A stretch of DNA of 50,120 bases from Pseudanabaena sp. Salubria-1. Its GTDB lineage: Bacteria > Cyanobacteriota > Cyanobacteriia > Pseudanabaenales > Pseudanabaenaceae. The stretch lies in NCBI GenBank assembly GCA_023336205.1, contig JALQCR010000048.1, positions 1 through 50,120 on the forward strand. Reading direction: 5' to 3'. The notes below the pieces were generated by a model. It saw nothing but the letters and a program-made list of their open reading frames with translations. It ran no database searches and was not told the DNA's origin. The position numbers and the translations under genes were made by a program. This document shows, one piece after another, positions 7,718 through 14,991 of this stretch (its first letter is position 1; each line of letters opens with the position of its first letter).

Positions 7718-8191
7718 TTAAGTTTTGCGGTGCAAAGTCTCATATACAAATTCAATTGTCTCAGTGGCTAGTCCTTCAGAACCAGCTTCTAGCTTAATTG
7801 ATTTATAGCTAGAAGGCATTACCCCAGTCACTTCCCAAGTAGCAGCAGCTTCGCCGCCCTGATTGTATAGAGTGATTGTGCCAGTTTTGCGCTCGCCTTT
7901 GGTTTGAGTTCCACCCCCTGCGAATGGTTCGGAATGCGAGGAACTGTACCATTTGATTAAGCGATCATCTCCAACAGTACAGACAAACTCAACAGTAAGC
8001 TTACTGTTAGTTGCACCTGTAACAGTAGCTTGAATTACTGATGCACCCTTTTTTGTTACTCCATAGGACTTGCTATCTCCAGCTGTTTGGAGAGTGGAGC
8101 CAATACCACTGACTTTTTTTACAACCAAGTCCTCCAGCCCCGTTAAGCTAAAGTAATATTTAGAAGAGGCTAAAATTTCACCTGCTGCCAT
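7718..8191 (-). CDS. Contractile injection system tube protein, second paralogue
   Basis: Protein of 157 aa of the gp19-like tube family. It begins with SKYYFSLTGLEDLVVKKVSG, the tube-type opening strand, has a TKGERKTGTITLYNQGGE hairpin, then the VMPSSYKSIKLEAG turn that replaces the W-P-x-x-Y motif of the neighbours, and ends with a TETIEFVYETLHR strand. The ATG at 8191 is followed by a typical short N-terminus. The gap to the next tube gene is 59 bases and to the previous one 49 bases, so the three tube genes form one transcript. Tube proteins of this type are cytoplasmic and assemble around a tape protein. Confidence 0.87.
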   Translation of the reverse strand: MAAGEILASSKYYFSLTGLEDLVVKKVSGIGSTLQTAGDSKSYGVTKKGASVIQATVTGATNSKLTVEFVCTVGDDRLIKWYSSSHSEPFAGGGTQTKGERKTGTITLYNQGGEAAATWEVTGVMPSSYKSIKLEAGSEGLATETIEFVYETLHRKT

Positions 8192-8240
8192 ATTTTTGTG
8201 CCCTCAAAATTTTGATAATGCGATAAACATGTGAGCGAAT

Positions 8241-8714
8241 CTACTTCACTCGATTGATTTGCTCAGCGATAATTTCATAGGTTTCAACAGCCAAATCTTT
8301 ACTTTCAGAGCTGAAATCGCCTACTTTATAAGATTTCGGCCAGCAGTTGATAAGATCCCAACGAATTACCTCATTATCACCACTATCATATGCAGTGATT
8401 GAACCATTCTTACGATTTGCTGCCCATTCCCCTTTGCCTCCTTCGCTTTTAGGCATAACAGCTAGGAACCAATTATAAAATGCCATGTCTCCTTCGGCGA
8501 CATAGACTTCAATGGTGACATTAGGGTTTTCTTCAAAACCTGCCGATGTACTTTGCCAAATAGTTTTGCCGCCTTTGGTGGATGCTAGTGGCTTTTCATG
8601 TCCTGCGGTTTGACCCGTAAAAGTAACTTCAGAGACACTTTTAATTAGTTTTTCTTCCAACCCAGCAAATTCTACATAGTATCGACTAGTAGGAATTGGT
8701 TTAAGTTCTGCCAT
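8241..8714 (-). CDS. Contractile injection system tube protein, third paralogue
   Basis: Protein of 157 aa of the gp19-like tube family. It has the opening SRYYVEFAGLEEKLIKSVSE, the ANRKNGSITAYDSGDNEVIRWDL block and a clear W-P-K-S-Y turn (INCWPKSYKVGDF), ending in the VETYEIIAEQINRVK strand. A good ribosome binding site (GGAGGGAG) precedes the ATG at 8714. It is first of the tube genes after the sheath. A 31-base palindrome at 8843-8873 and about 170 bases lie between, so tube expression may be set apart from sheath expression. As the best match to a standard tube subunit it may be the main tube protein; that ranking is inference. Confidence 0.88.
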   Translation of the reverse strand: MAELKPIPTSRYYVEFAGLEEKLIKSVSEVTFTGQTAGHEKPLASTKGGKTIWQSTSAGFEENPNVTIEVYVAEGDMAFYNWFLAVMPKSEGGKGEWAANRKNGSITAYDSGDNEVIRWDLINCWPKSYKVGDFSSESKDLAVETYEIIAEQINRVK

Positions 8715-8842
8715 TCTCCCTCCTTGAAAGCTGATTTACAGGTTTGCGGTGATAAATAACTATTTTAAAATCTAAAGCTATCAATCGGTAAGATTCACAG
8801 CATAAATCTTAAAATAGGGATGAATAATTTTAGGGATTTATA

Positions 8843-8873
8843 TAAGAAGAACACCCTATGGGTGTTCTTCTTA
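8843..8873. terminator. Perfect palindrome between sheath and tube genes
   Basis: The arms TAAGAAGAACACCC and its complement surround a TAT loop, 9 bases after the sheath stop codon. It may act as a partial terminator or an RNA-stability element that sets the sheath to tube ratio. No long T tract follows, so full termination is uncertain. Confidence 0.55.
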
Positions 8874-8881
8874 ATAAATAG

Positions 8882-10591
8882 TTAACTGTTAGGTGACCAT
8901 TGGCTGACGCGGAAGATCACAAATTCAGCAGGACGGACAGGGCAAATACCGACCTCGATGTATAAGCGACCCATCATCATGGTTTCGTGGGTATTGAGGG
9001 TGGCATCACATTTGACATAAAACGCTTCTGAGGAAGCGCCGCCAAATAATGCGCCATTCCGCCAAAGCCCTTCTAGGAAGTTATTGACAGTTCGAGATAC
9101 TCTTGCCCATAGATCTGTGTCGTTGGGTTCAAAGACAACCCATTGAGTACCAATTTCAATCGATTTCTCGATATAGCTAATCAAACGGCGGACACTGATG
9201 TAGCGCCATTGAATATTGTCTGGTTCGACCAAAGTACGTGCGCCCCATACTTTGAAGCCACGATTATAGCTGGCAAAGTTGCGGATGCAATTGATGCCGA
9301 TGGGGTTCAGCATTTCTTGTTCACGCATATTGGTTTCATAGGCTAGACCAAGCACGCCTCTGGGGGTGTCGTTAGCAGGAGCTTTGAAAATACCGCGTGA
9401 TTGGTCGGTGCGACACCAAAGACCCATGACATGACCACAGGGTGGAACATAGGATGGCTTGCCGCCCTTGCGAGGATTGGCAACCTTGATCCAAGGATAA
9501 TAGAGTGCGCCAAACATGGAGCGACGGTTGAACATGCTCAACCATTGGGCTACATCTTGGGGTTTTTGACGATCAGGTGGTACGGCTTCCATGCCTTTGG
9601 AGGGCTTGATCGGTGGGGGATCGATTACAGCCATGCGGAATGCGGGACCTGGGAAAGCGTTTTCGCACATGCTGAGCATCATTTCCATGACACCATGTAC
9701 TTGATCGATATCGATGAGTCCTGCTTCATAGACGCGCATTAGGTCTGGGCAAGCAATCATCGCTGTTTCATCAATTTCAAACATGCCTTGAATGCCAGTG
9801 CGATCGTCTCTTTGTCCTAGCAGGTCACGAGCAAAGCGATCAACGCTGGAAATGTAAGGTGGTGGTGCAATTTCATAAGCACCATTGGCGGGACGACGGG
9901 AGAGAGGCTGTCCGCTCGTGGAGATGTCAGCGATGGTGACATATTCTGAATCAGCGATCGCGGTTACAACATAGTCAGCGACTGCTGTCTCCACCTGTGG
10001 ATTCATCGAGACATGCTCGTATTTTTCCAACTCTTGTCCACCTTGGACAACGACTACGTTGAAAAATTCACCAGTATTTAGTGGTGGCTCGGCATCGGCA
10101 GGAGCGTCTTCAGGCAAGGGTTTGGGAGTGCTTTCTTGAATGACGACCTTGATGCGATCGCCTGTTGAAGGTAACGCTAACTGGCTCTCAGAAGCTGCGG
10201 CTGGCTTGATGTTAAACATCAAGGTAGGCTTGTTGTTCGATGTGCCAATGCGAAGTGCGGTTGCCTCAGGAGCTGGAGGCTCAGATCCAGGAAGTCTAGT
10301 GCCAATGCTTGTTACCCAGCAGCGTCCCCCGCCATTAACAAACCAACCATTAACTGCGAAGGGCAAGTAAGCATCAAAGTCAGTGTATCCATCAGAGCCA
10401 GGGGCTGCAAAATATTCGCGATATTGATCCCAAGATGTAACCATCATTGGTTTGAAAAGATCAGCATCACCGCGTACGTCTTCGGTGAATCCGATAAAAC
10501 CTGCCACACTTAGGCTGATGCCTTCAATGGGACGACTGCCTTTATCAACCTCTTCGACGTATACGCCCGGGGCGAAGTAGTCTAGTGCCAT
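8882..10591 (-). CDS. Contractile injection system / phage-type tail sheath protein
   Basis: Sheath subunit of 569 aa of the T4 gp18/Pvc2-type family. Sheath rings contract around the tube and drive it through the target membrane. The N-terminal handshake arm MALDYFAPGVYVEEV and the following SLSVAGFIGFTEDV strand are hallmarks. The middle (about residues 110-230) is a variable, proline-rich outer domain. The C-terminal half has the conserved core: PPCGHVMGLWCRTDQSRGIFKAPAN, then LNPIGINCIRNF, RTLVEPDNIQWRYISVRRL, and the terminal arm around VGICPVRPAEFVIFRVSQW. Length and motifs match eCIS sheaths, including cyanobacterial thylakoid-anchored systems. It heads the minus-strand run towards the tube genes and is divergent from the regulator gene at 10801, with a 209-base shared promoter region. 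No frame damage is seen. Confidence 0.95.
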   Translation of the reverse strand: MALDYFAPGVYVEEVDKGSRPIEGISLSVAGFIGFTEDVRGDADLFKPMMVTSWDQYREYFAAPGSDGYTDFDAYLPFAVNGWFVNGGGRCWVTSIGTRLPGSEPPAPEATALRIGTSNNKPTLMFNIKPAAASESQLALPSTGDRIKVVIQESTPKPLPEDAPADAEPPLNTGEFFNVVVVQGGQELEKYEHVSMNPQVETAVADYVVTAIADSEYVTIADISTSGQPLSRRPANGAYEIAPPPYISSVDRFARDLLGQRDDRTGIQGMFEIDETAMIACPDLMRVYEAGLIDIDQVHGVMEMMLSMCENAFPGPAFRMAVIDPPPIKPSKGMEAVPPDRQKPQDVAQWLSMFNRRSMFGALYYPWIKVANPRKGGKPSYVPPCGHVMGLWCRTDQSRGIFKAPANDTPRGVLGLAYETNMREQEMLNPIGINCIRNFASYNRGFKVWGARTLVEPDNIQWRYISVRRLISYIEKSIEIGTQWVVFEPNDTDLWARVSRTVNNFLEGLWRNGALFGGASSEAFYVKCDATLNTHETMMMGRLYIEVGICPVRPAEFVIFRVSQWSPNS

Positions 10592-10800
10592 ATGCCACCC
10601 GTAATAACTATGTCAATAGACATATACATTAGGGATGATCAAAATTTAGGGTTATTAGACTTTAGTCTATACTTCTAAATAAGTACCTCAGCATAATTAA
10701 AAAATTAAGCCAAAACTTGTATTGCTCGCATAGAGCATATTACAGAATTTGGAAGTTCTTAGCTACTTATTTCTAGACAAAGATCTATAGCAAATGATCT
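10592..10800. promoter_or_regulatory. Divergent promoter region between sheath and response regulator
   Basis: 209 AT-rich bases between two genes that point apart. Near 10680 it holds AAGTACCTCAGCATAATTAAA, one arm of the repeat family whose full form is at 30605-30709. I see no clear -10/-35 pair or operator; the regulator at 10801 might act here, but nothing in the sequence proves it. Confidence 0.5.
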
Positions 10801-11499
10801 ATGGCAACAACTGCTCAGATAGTATCGGTTTTATTGGTAGAGGATGACTCTAATTTTCGGCGGGGTTTACATACACTACTAAGTTTTTATAGTGACGATT
10901 GTTATCTCCAGTTTAAAATTGTCGGGGAAGCAACCTCTTGTGAGCAAGTAATTAAACTTGTAGTCGAGCAGAAGCCTTCTTTAATTCTTTTAGATGTCAA
11001 ACTGGATTTAAAATCTCCCGAAGATAGTGGACTAAAAGTGCTAATGGATCTCAAAAAATTAGATTATCATGGCAAAGTTTTAATTTTGTCGGCACATCGT
11101 GAAGATGAATTAGTATTTAGAGCAATGCAATTGGGTGCAAGAGGATATGTGGCAAAAGATCGCATTGGCAGTCAACTTTATGAGGCAATTTCAACGGTTA
11201 TGAATGATGAAATTTTCTTGCCGCCTGATATTGCCACCAGCTTCTTTCGGATTTTTCATTTTTATGCAGGGAGATCGCTACAAGGGCATTCCACGATCCA
11301 TCTTACCGATCGCGAACAGGAGGTATTGAACTGGCTAATTAAAGGAGCATCAAACGAAGATATTTCTCGCTATCTCCATGTGACGATCGCTACCGTCAAA
11401 GCGCATCTCACTAGTGTATTTGAGAAGTTAGGTGTGGCTAGCCGCACACAAGCAATCGTCAGAGCATTGAAATTAGGTTTGGTGAGTGGAGATGAGTAA
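10801..11499 (+). CDS. NarL/LuxR-type response regulator linked to the eCIS genes
   Basis: Two-component response regulator of 232 aa. The receiver domain (about residues 8-135) has the acidic pair at Asp15-Asp16, phosphoacceptor Asp65 in LILLDVKLD, and the conserved Lys in GYVAKD. The C-terminal LuxR helix-turn-helix (about 165-222) reads LTDREQEVLNWLIKGASNEDI with TVKAHLTSVFEKLGV as recognition region. It should bind DNA when phosphorylated. Its stop codon overlaps the start of the Pvc16-type gene by 8 bases, so the two are translated together, and it is divergent from the sheath gene. This placement suggests that it controls the injection-system genes in response to a signal. No partner histidine kinase is adjacent. 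Confidence 0.92.
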   Translation: MATTAQIVSVLLVEDDSNFRRGLHTLLSFYSDDCYLQFKIVGEATSCEQVIKLVVEQKPSLILLDVKLDLKSPEDSGLKVLMDLKKLDYHGKVLILSAHREDELVFRAMQLGARGYVAKDRIGSQLYEAISTVMNDEIFLPPDIATSFFRIFHFYAGRSLQGHSTIHLTDREQEVLNWLIKGASNEDISRYLHVTIATVKAHLTSVFEKLGVASRTQAIVRALKLGLVSGDE

Positions 11500-12754
11500 T
11501 TATTTAGCGATCGCGACGGTAACGGCTACATTGCAGAGGGTCTTGCAGTCAGTCATTCAACAGGATATCGAAGGAGCACGAGCCACTACCTTAGCGCCTG
11601 GAAGTATCTCTACTGGTGCGCCAGAGGTGGGAGTCAATATCTTTTTATACCAAGTAACCAGCAATCCTTCATTGGCGAACTATGACTCTACTCCTAATCG
11701 CACAAAGGGGAATCCTCTCAATCGTCAAGTAGCGGTGGATCTTTGCTACATGATGAGTTGTTATGGGAATGATGCGGAACTGCAACCCCAAAGAGTATTG
11801 GGAAGCGTAGTAAGCACCCTTGCAGACAAAAGAATTCTTACGACAGAAATGATTCGTTCGACATGTAATGACTCAACATTTCCATTCCTATTAGATTCCG
11901 ATCTAGCCGATCAGATTCAACAGATCAATATTGTGCCCATAGATATCTCGTTGGAAGATCTATCTAAGGCTTGGTCAGTATTTTATCAAGTTCCCTATGT
12001 GTTATCGGTTGCCTATCGAGCTTGCCTTGTAGTTGTCGAAGGTCGAGAAAACTTCCAGAGAGCTTTGCCGATTCGCGATGCTTCACCCGTAGGATTGGTT
12101 CCATTTCCAGCATCTCCCTATATTGAGAAAGTTGTGGCTCAGGGTAGCCAATTTGAGCCGATTGTAATCGGTAGTTTGATGATCATTCGTGGGCGATCTC
12201 TCCAGAGCAAGACTGTAGAAATCCATGTCGGGGATTTGGTAATTACGCCAACTTCAGTACAAGATCGCGAAATCACTTTTTCTCTTGCGGATATGGCTTT
12301 ACCCCAAATCCAAGCTGGTGTGCAGAGTTTGCAAGTCATTCATCGCATTAATAGTACTTCGCCGTTGATCACCAATACGATCGCCTCGAATGTGATGCCA
12401 TTTGTCCTATGTCCGACGGTTGTGAATGTGACTGTAACTCAACTAGAAGCGATCGAGGAAGATTTGCGATCGGCGGTGGTTGTCATTCAGTTAGATGTGC
12501 TGGTGCGGGAGAAGCAGAAAGTAGTTTTAGCTTTGAATGAATGGACGACTAATAGCCCTTCTGTCTATCTGTTTGACCGTCCACCACTACCTCATACTAG
12601 TTCCACAATCGAGATTCCAATTGCGAATGTCAAGGCGGGTGAGTATTTGGTGCGAATGCGAATTGATGGTGCTGAGAGTAAGTTGGGTGTGGATGATGAT
12701 CCTGATAGTCCTACTTACAATTGGTATAACAGTCCTAAAATCACGATTGCGTAA
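11492..12754 (+). CDS. Pvc16/DUF4255-type eCIS cap protein
   Basis: Protein of 420 aa. The N-terminal part (about 1-190) is a DUF4255 (Pvc16_N) domain: NYLAIATVTATLQRVL, then VGVNIFLYQVTSNPSL, the long VAVDLCYMMSCYGND strand, and VPYVLSVAYRACLVVVEG. In Pvc/Afp-type systems this domain forms the cap (terminator) at the far end of sheath and tube. The C-terminal part (about 205-420) looks like tandem immunoglobulin-like beta domains, such as IPT/TIG, which could anchor the particle to a membrane or cell structure; that role is inference. The ATG at 11492 is inside the end of the regulator gene. A strong hairpin at 12765-12819 follows, so this two-gene transcript ends here. Confidence 0.85.
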   Translation: MSNYLAIATVTATLQRVLQSVIQQDIEGARATTLAPGSISTGAPEVGVNIFLYQVTSNPSLANYDSTPNRTKGNPLNRQVAVDLCYMMSCYGNDAELQPQRVLGSVVSTLADKRILTTEMIRSTCNDSTFPFLLDSDLADQIQQINIVPIDISLEDLSKAWSVFYQVPYVLSVAYRACLVVVEGRENFQRALPIRDASPVGLVPFPASPYIEKVVAQGSQFEPIVIGSLMIIRGRSLQSKTVEIHVGDLVITPTSVQDREITFSLADMALPQIQAGVQSLQVIHRINSTSPLITNTIASNVMPFVLCPTVVNVTVTQLEAIEEDLRSAVVVIQLDVLVREKQKVVLALNEWTTNSPSVYLFDRPPLPHTSSTIEIPIANVKAGEYLVRMRIDGAESKLGVDDDPDSPTYNWYNSPKITIA

Positions 12755-12764
12755 CGCAATCTCA

Positions 12765-12819
12765 AAACCCCAAAAAAGAAAAGCATCCGCGTAGCGGATG
12801 CTTTTCTTTTTTGGGGTTT
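12765..12819. terminator. Hairpin terminator after the Pvc16 gene
   Basis: The arms AAACCCCAAAAAAGAAAAGC... form a 26-base perfect stem around GTA, with a T-rich right arm. It stands directly after a smaller GATTGCG/CGCAATC hairpin at the Pvc16 stop codon. Confidence 0.8.
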
Positions 12820-12864
12820 AAGCTCTCTCGTGCTAAATTTATACTGCGAAGTTTTTTAGGCAGT

Positions 12865-14778
12865 ATGTCTCACCCTATTTATCTAACGAAATCCGATCTT
12901 AAGACTGCCCGCAGTTGTACAACCAAACTTTATTACAAGAAGTTGGGCTATCCTACTGTCGATCGCGTTGATGGGTATACCAGAATATTAGCCGATGGAA
13001 ATTTTATTGTTAGTAAGATAGCTCACCTGCTTTATCCAGACGGGATCTATATTTCTGCAAACCTCAAAACTGAGGAAAACCTAGTCAATGCTGCCCAAGA
13101 AACGATCGCCTATTTACAACAAGACCATGTAATTCTCTTTGAGCCTGTTCTTTATCACAATCATAAGCTTGCCCGTGCCGATATTCTTGTAAAGCAGGGC
13201 GATCGTATTGAGATTATTGAAATTAGATCTAAGGGATTTGATAGTAAGACCCACGAAGACTTAATCAAATATCGCAAGCTTTCTCTCTTTCGCAATAAAC
13301 GTACTGGCAAAGTTGGCGGTGAATGGCGACACATCATTGAAGATGTTGCATACCAAGTTGGGATTTTGCAAGAAATGCTAGCTCAGTATCTACCAGATCT
13401 CAACGCTGAGATAGCTCCTTACTTGCTTGTACCCGATCGCACAAAAACTACCACAATTGACAATCTTGCATCCTATTTCCAGATTCAACGCCTATCTACA
13501 CATCGCAATTCCTTCTCTAAATTCAATGGTATTGCCGTTAATTTTACTGGAGATGTCCAAGAAATAGAGAAAGATCAATTTCTCACCAAGGTTAGCGTCA
13601 CAACTGAAGTTGCTGAATTAATCGAGCCAACCCTCACCTCAGCACAAAAATATCTAGACTATCTGATCGAGCAATCTCCTGAAATCTTTGCACCGATTAG
13701 TAAGGGCTGCAAAAGCTGCGAATATCGGGCTAGCGATCGCGATGATCGAGATGGATTTAGGCAATGTTGGGGCGATCTTGCGGATGTAGAACATCATGTC
13801 CTAGAACTCTATCAAATGGGTAGAATTGGCAGCCATGAAGAGCCTCTAGTCAATGAGTTGATTTTACAAGGGAAGGCAAGTATGTTTGACGTTCCCTTAG
13901 AAGCACTCGATGATTATACTTATAGCTATCGTCAATTGATTCAGATTGAATATACCCAAAAGAATAAGGAATGGATTTCTGAGCAACTCCCGACAATTAT
14001 CAAACAGGTTGAATATCCGATTCATTTTATTGACTTTGAAACCTCCCGCATGGCGATTCCCTATCGCGCAGGAATGCAGACATACGAGCAGGTGGCTTTT
14101 CAGTGGAGTTGTCACACGATCGCAGAGCCAGATGCGCTCCCTGTCCAAACTGAATGGCTTGATTTAGAAAATACTTTTCCAAATTTCCAGTTTGCGGAAT
14201 CATTAATGGAAGTCCTTGGCGATCGCGGTACTATTTTGACATGGGCAACCCATGAGAATAGTGTGTTGCGTGATATCTACTATCAAATGCAAGCCTATGG
14301 ATATCACAATCCTCAGTTGCAAACATGGCTTGCCAATACTGCCAAATTAGGAACTAAGGGCAAATCCAATTTAGTCGATATGAATGCTCTCACCCTTAAG
14401 CATTACTTCCATCCATTGATGAAGGGGCGGACTTCTCTCAAATGTGTGTTGCCTGCAATCTGGAAAACGAATCCCTATCTGCATGAAATTCCCGATTTTC
14501 AGCAATACTATCGAGAAGTAGATGGCGAAATCCTCAGTCCCTATGATGTGTTACCGCAATTGCAAATAGGCGATCGCATTCAAGTTGTGAATGAGGGTGC
14601 TGGCGCAATGCTTGCCTATCAAGACTTAATGTTTGGCGAAAATCGTAATCTGGGGATTGATAATCAAGCTATGCGATCGCAATGGGAAGAATTGCTCTAT
14701 CAATATTGTCGCCTCGACACGATGGCAATGGTGATCATTTGGAAGCATTGGCAAAAATTATGTGCTGCTGTGCTTTAG
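12865..14778 (+). CDS. DUF2779 protein: predicted PD-(D/E)XK nuclease with Fe-S cluster fused to a DEDD exonuclease-like domain
   Basis: Protein of 637 aa. The N-terminal half resembles RecB/Cas4-like nucleases: a Cys in SDLKTARSCTTKLYY, an Asp in ARADILVK followed by IEIIEIRSKG, and a later CKSCEYR..QCW group, which together could bind an iron-sulfur cluster. The C-terminal half is the DUF2779 region with an RNase H-like 3'-5' exonuclease look: HFIDFETSRM (DxE), TWATHENSVLRD, and the final YCRLDTMAM (YxxxD-like). Domain names are from memory; the double-nuclease reading is inference. The start at 12865 avoids the terminator hairpin that an earlier in-frame start would run through. It is a single gene with intact frame. 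A role in DNA repair or defence is plausible, but no partner gene is nearby. Confidence 0.78.
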   Translation: MSHPIYLTKSDLKTARSCTTKLYYKKLGYPTVDRVDGYTRILADGNFIVSKIAHLLYPDGIYISANLKTEENLVNAAQETIAYLQQDHVILFEPVLYHNHKLARADILVKQGDRIEIIEIRSKGFDSKTHEDLIKYRKLSLFRNKRTGKVGGEWRHIIEDVAYQVGILQEMLAQYLPDLNAEIAPYLLVPDRTKTTTIDNLASYFQIQRLSTHRNSFSKFNGIAVNFTGDVQEIEKDQFLTKVSVTTEVAELIEPTLTSAQKYLDYLIEQSPEIFAPISKGCKSCEYRASDRDDRDGFRQCWGDLADVEHHVLELYQMGRIGSHEEPLVNELILQGKASMFDVPLEALDDYTYSYRQLIQIEYTQKNKEWISEQLPTIIKQVEYPIHFIDFETSRMAIPYRAGMQTYEQVAFQWSCHTIAEPDALPVQTEWLDLENTFPNFQFAESLMEVLGDRGTILTWATHENSVLRDIYYQMQAYGYHNPQLQTWLANTAKLGTKGKSNLVDMNALTLKHYFHPLMKGRTSLKCVLPAIWKTNPYLHEIPDFQQYYREVDGEILSPYDVLPQLQIGDRIQVVNEGAGAMLAYQDLMFGENRNLGIDNQAMRSQWEELLYQYCRLDTMAMVIIWKHWQKLCAAVL

Positions 14779-14786
14779 GAACCAAA

Positions 14787-14991
14787 CAAGCCAAGAACTT
14801 GAGTTCTTGGCTAAAAGTCTTCTGTAGTCCACTGAAGTGGACTACAGAAGACTTTTAAGTGCCTTGTGAAACCCTTGTCAACGGGTTTTATCTTTGAGCA
14901 TCGCACTTGAAAGCAGGGCTTTTGCGCAACCCGTTTCAACGGGTTTTAGCTCTTAGCCCGCACTTGAGTGCAGGGCTTGAGTGCAGGGCTT
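14787..14991. repeat. Composite dispersed hairpin cluster
   Basis: It holds GCCAAGAACTTGAGTTCTTGGC, a long AAAAGTCTTCTGTAGTCC hairpin, several AACCCGTTTCAACGGGTTTT units and AGCCC..GGGCT units, with a short tandem copy of CTTGAGTGCAGGG near the end. The same units stand at 2747-2857. Confidence 0.75.

Noticed and set aside
9143..9742. Plus-strand ORFs inside the sheath gene
   Set aside because: Antisense frames within a strongly conserved coding region, with no family features.
6797..10591. Remnant prophage
   Set aside because: No capsid, portal, terminase, integrase or lysis genes, and a Pvc16-type cap is present. An extracellular contractile injection system fits better.
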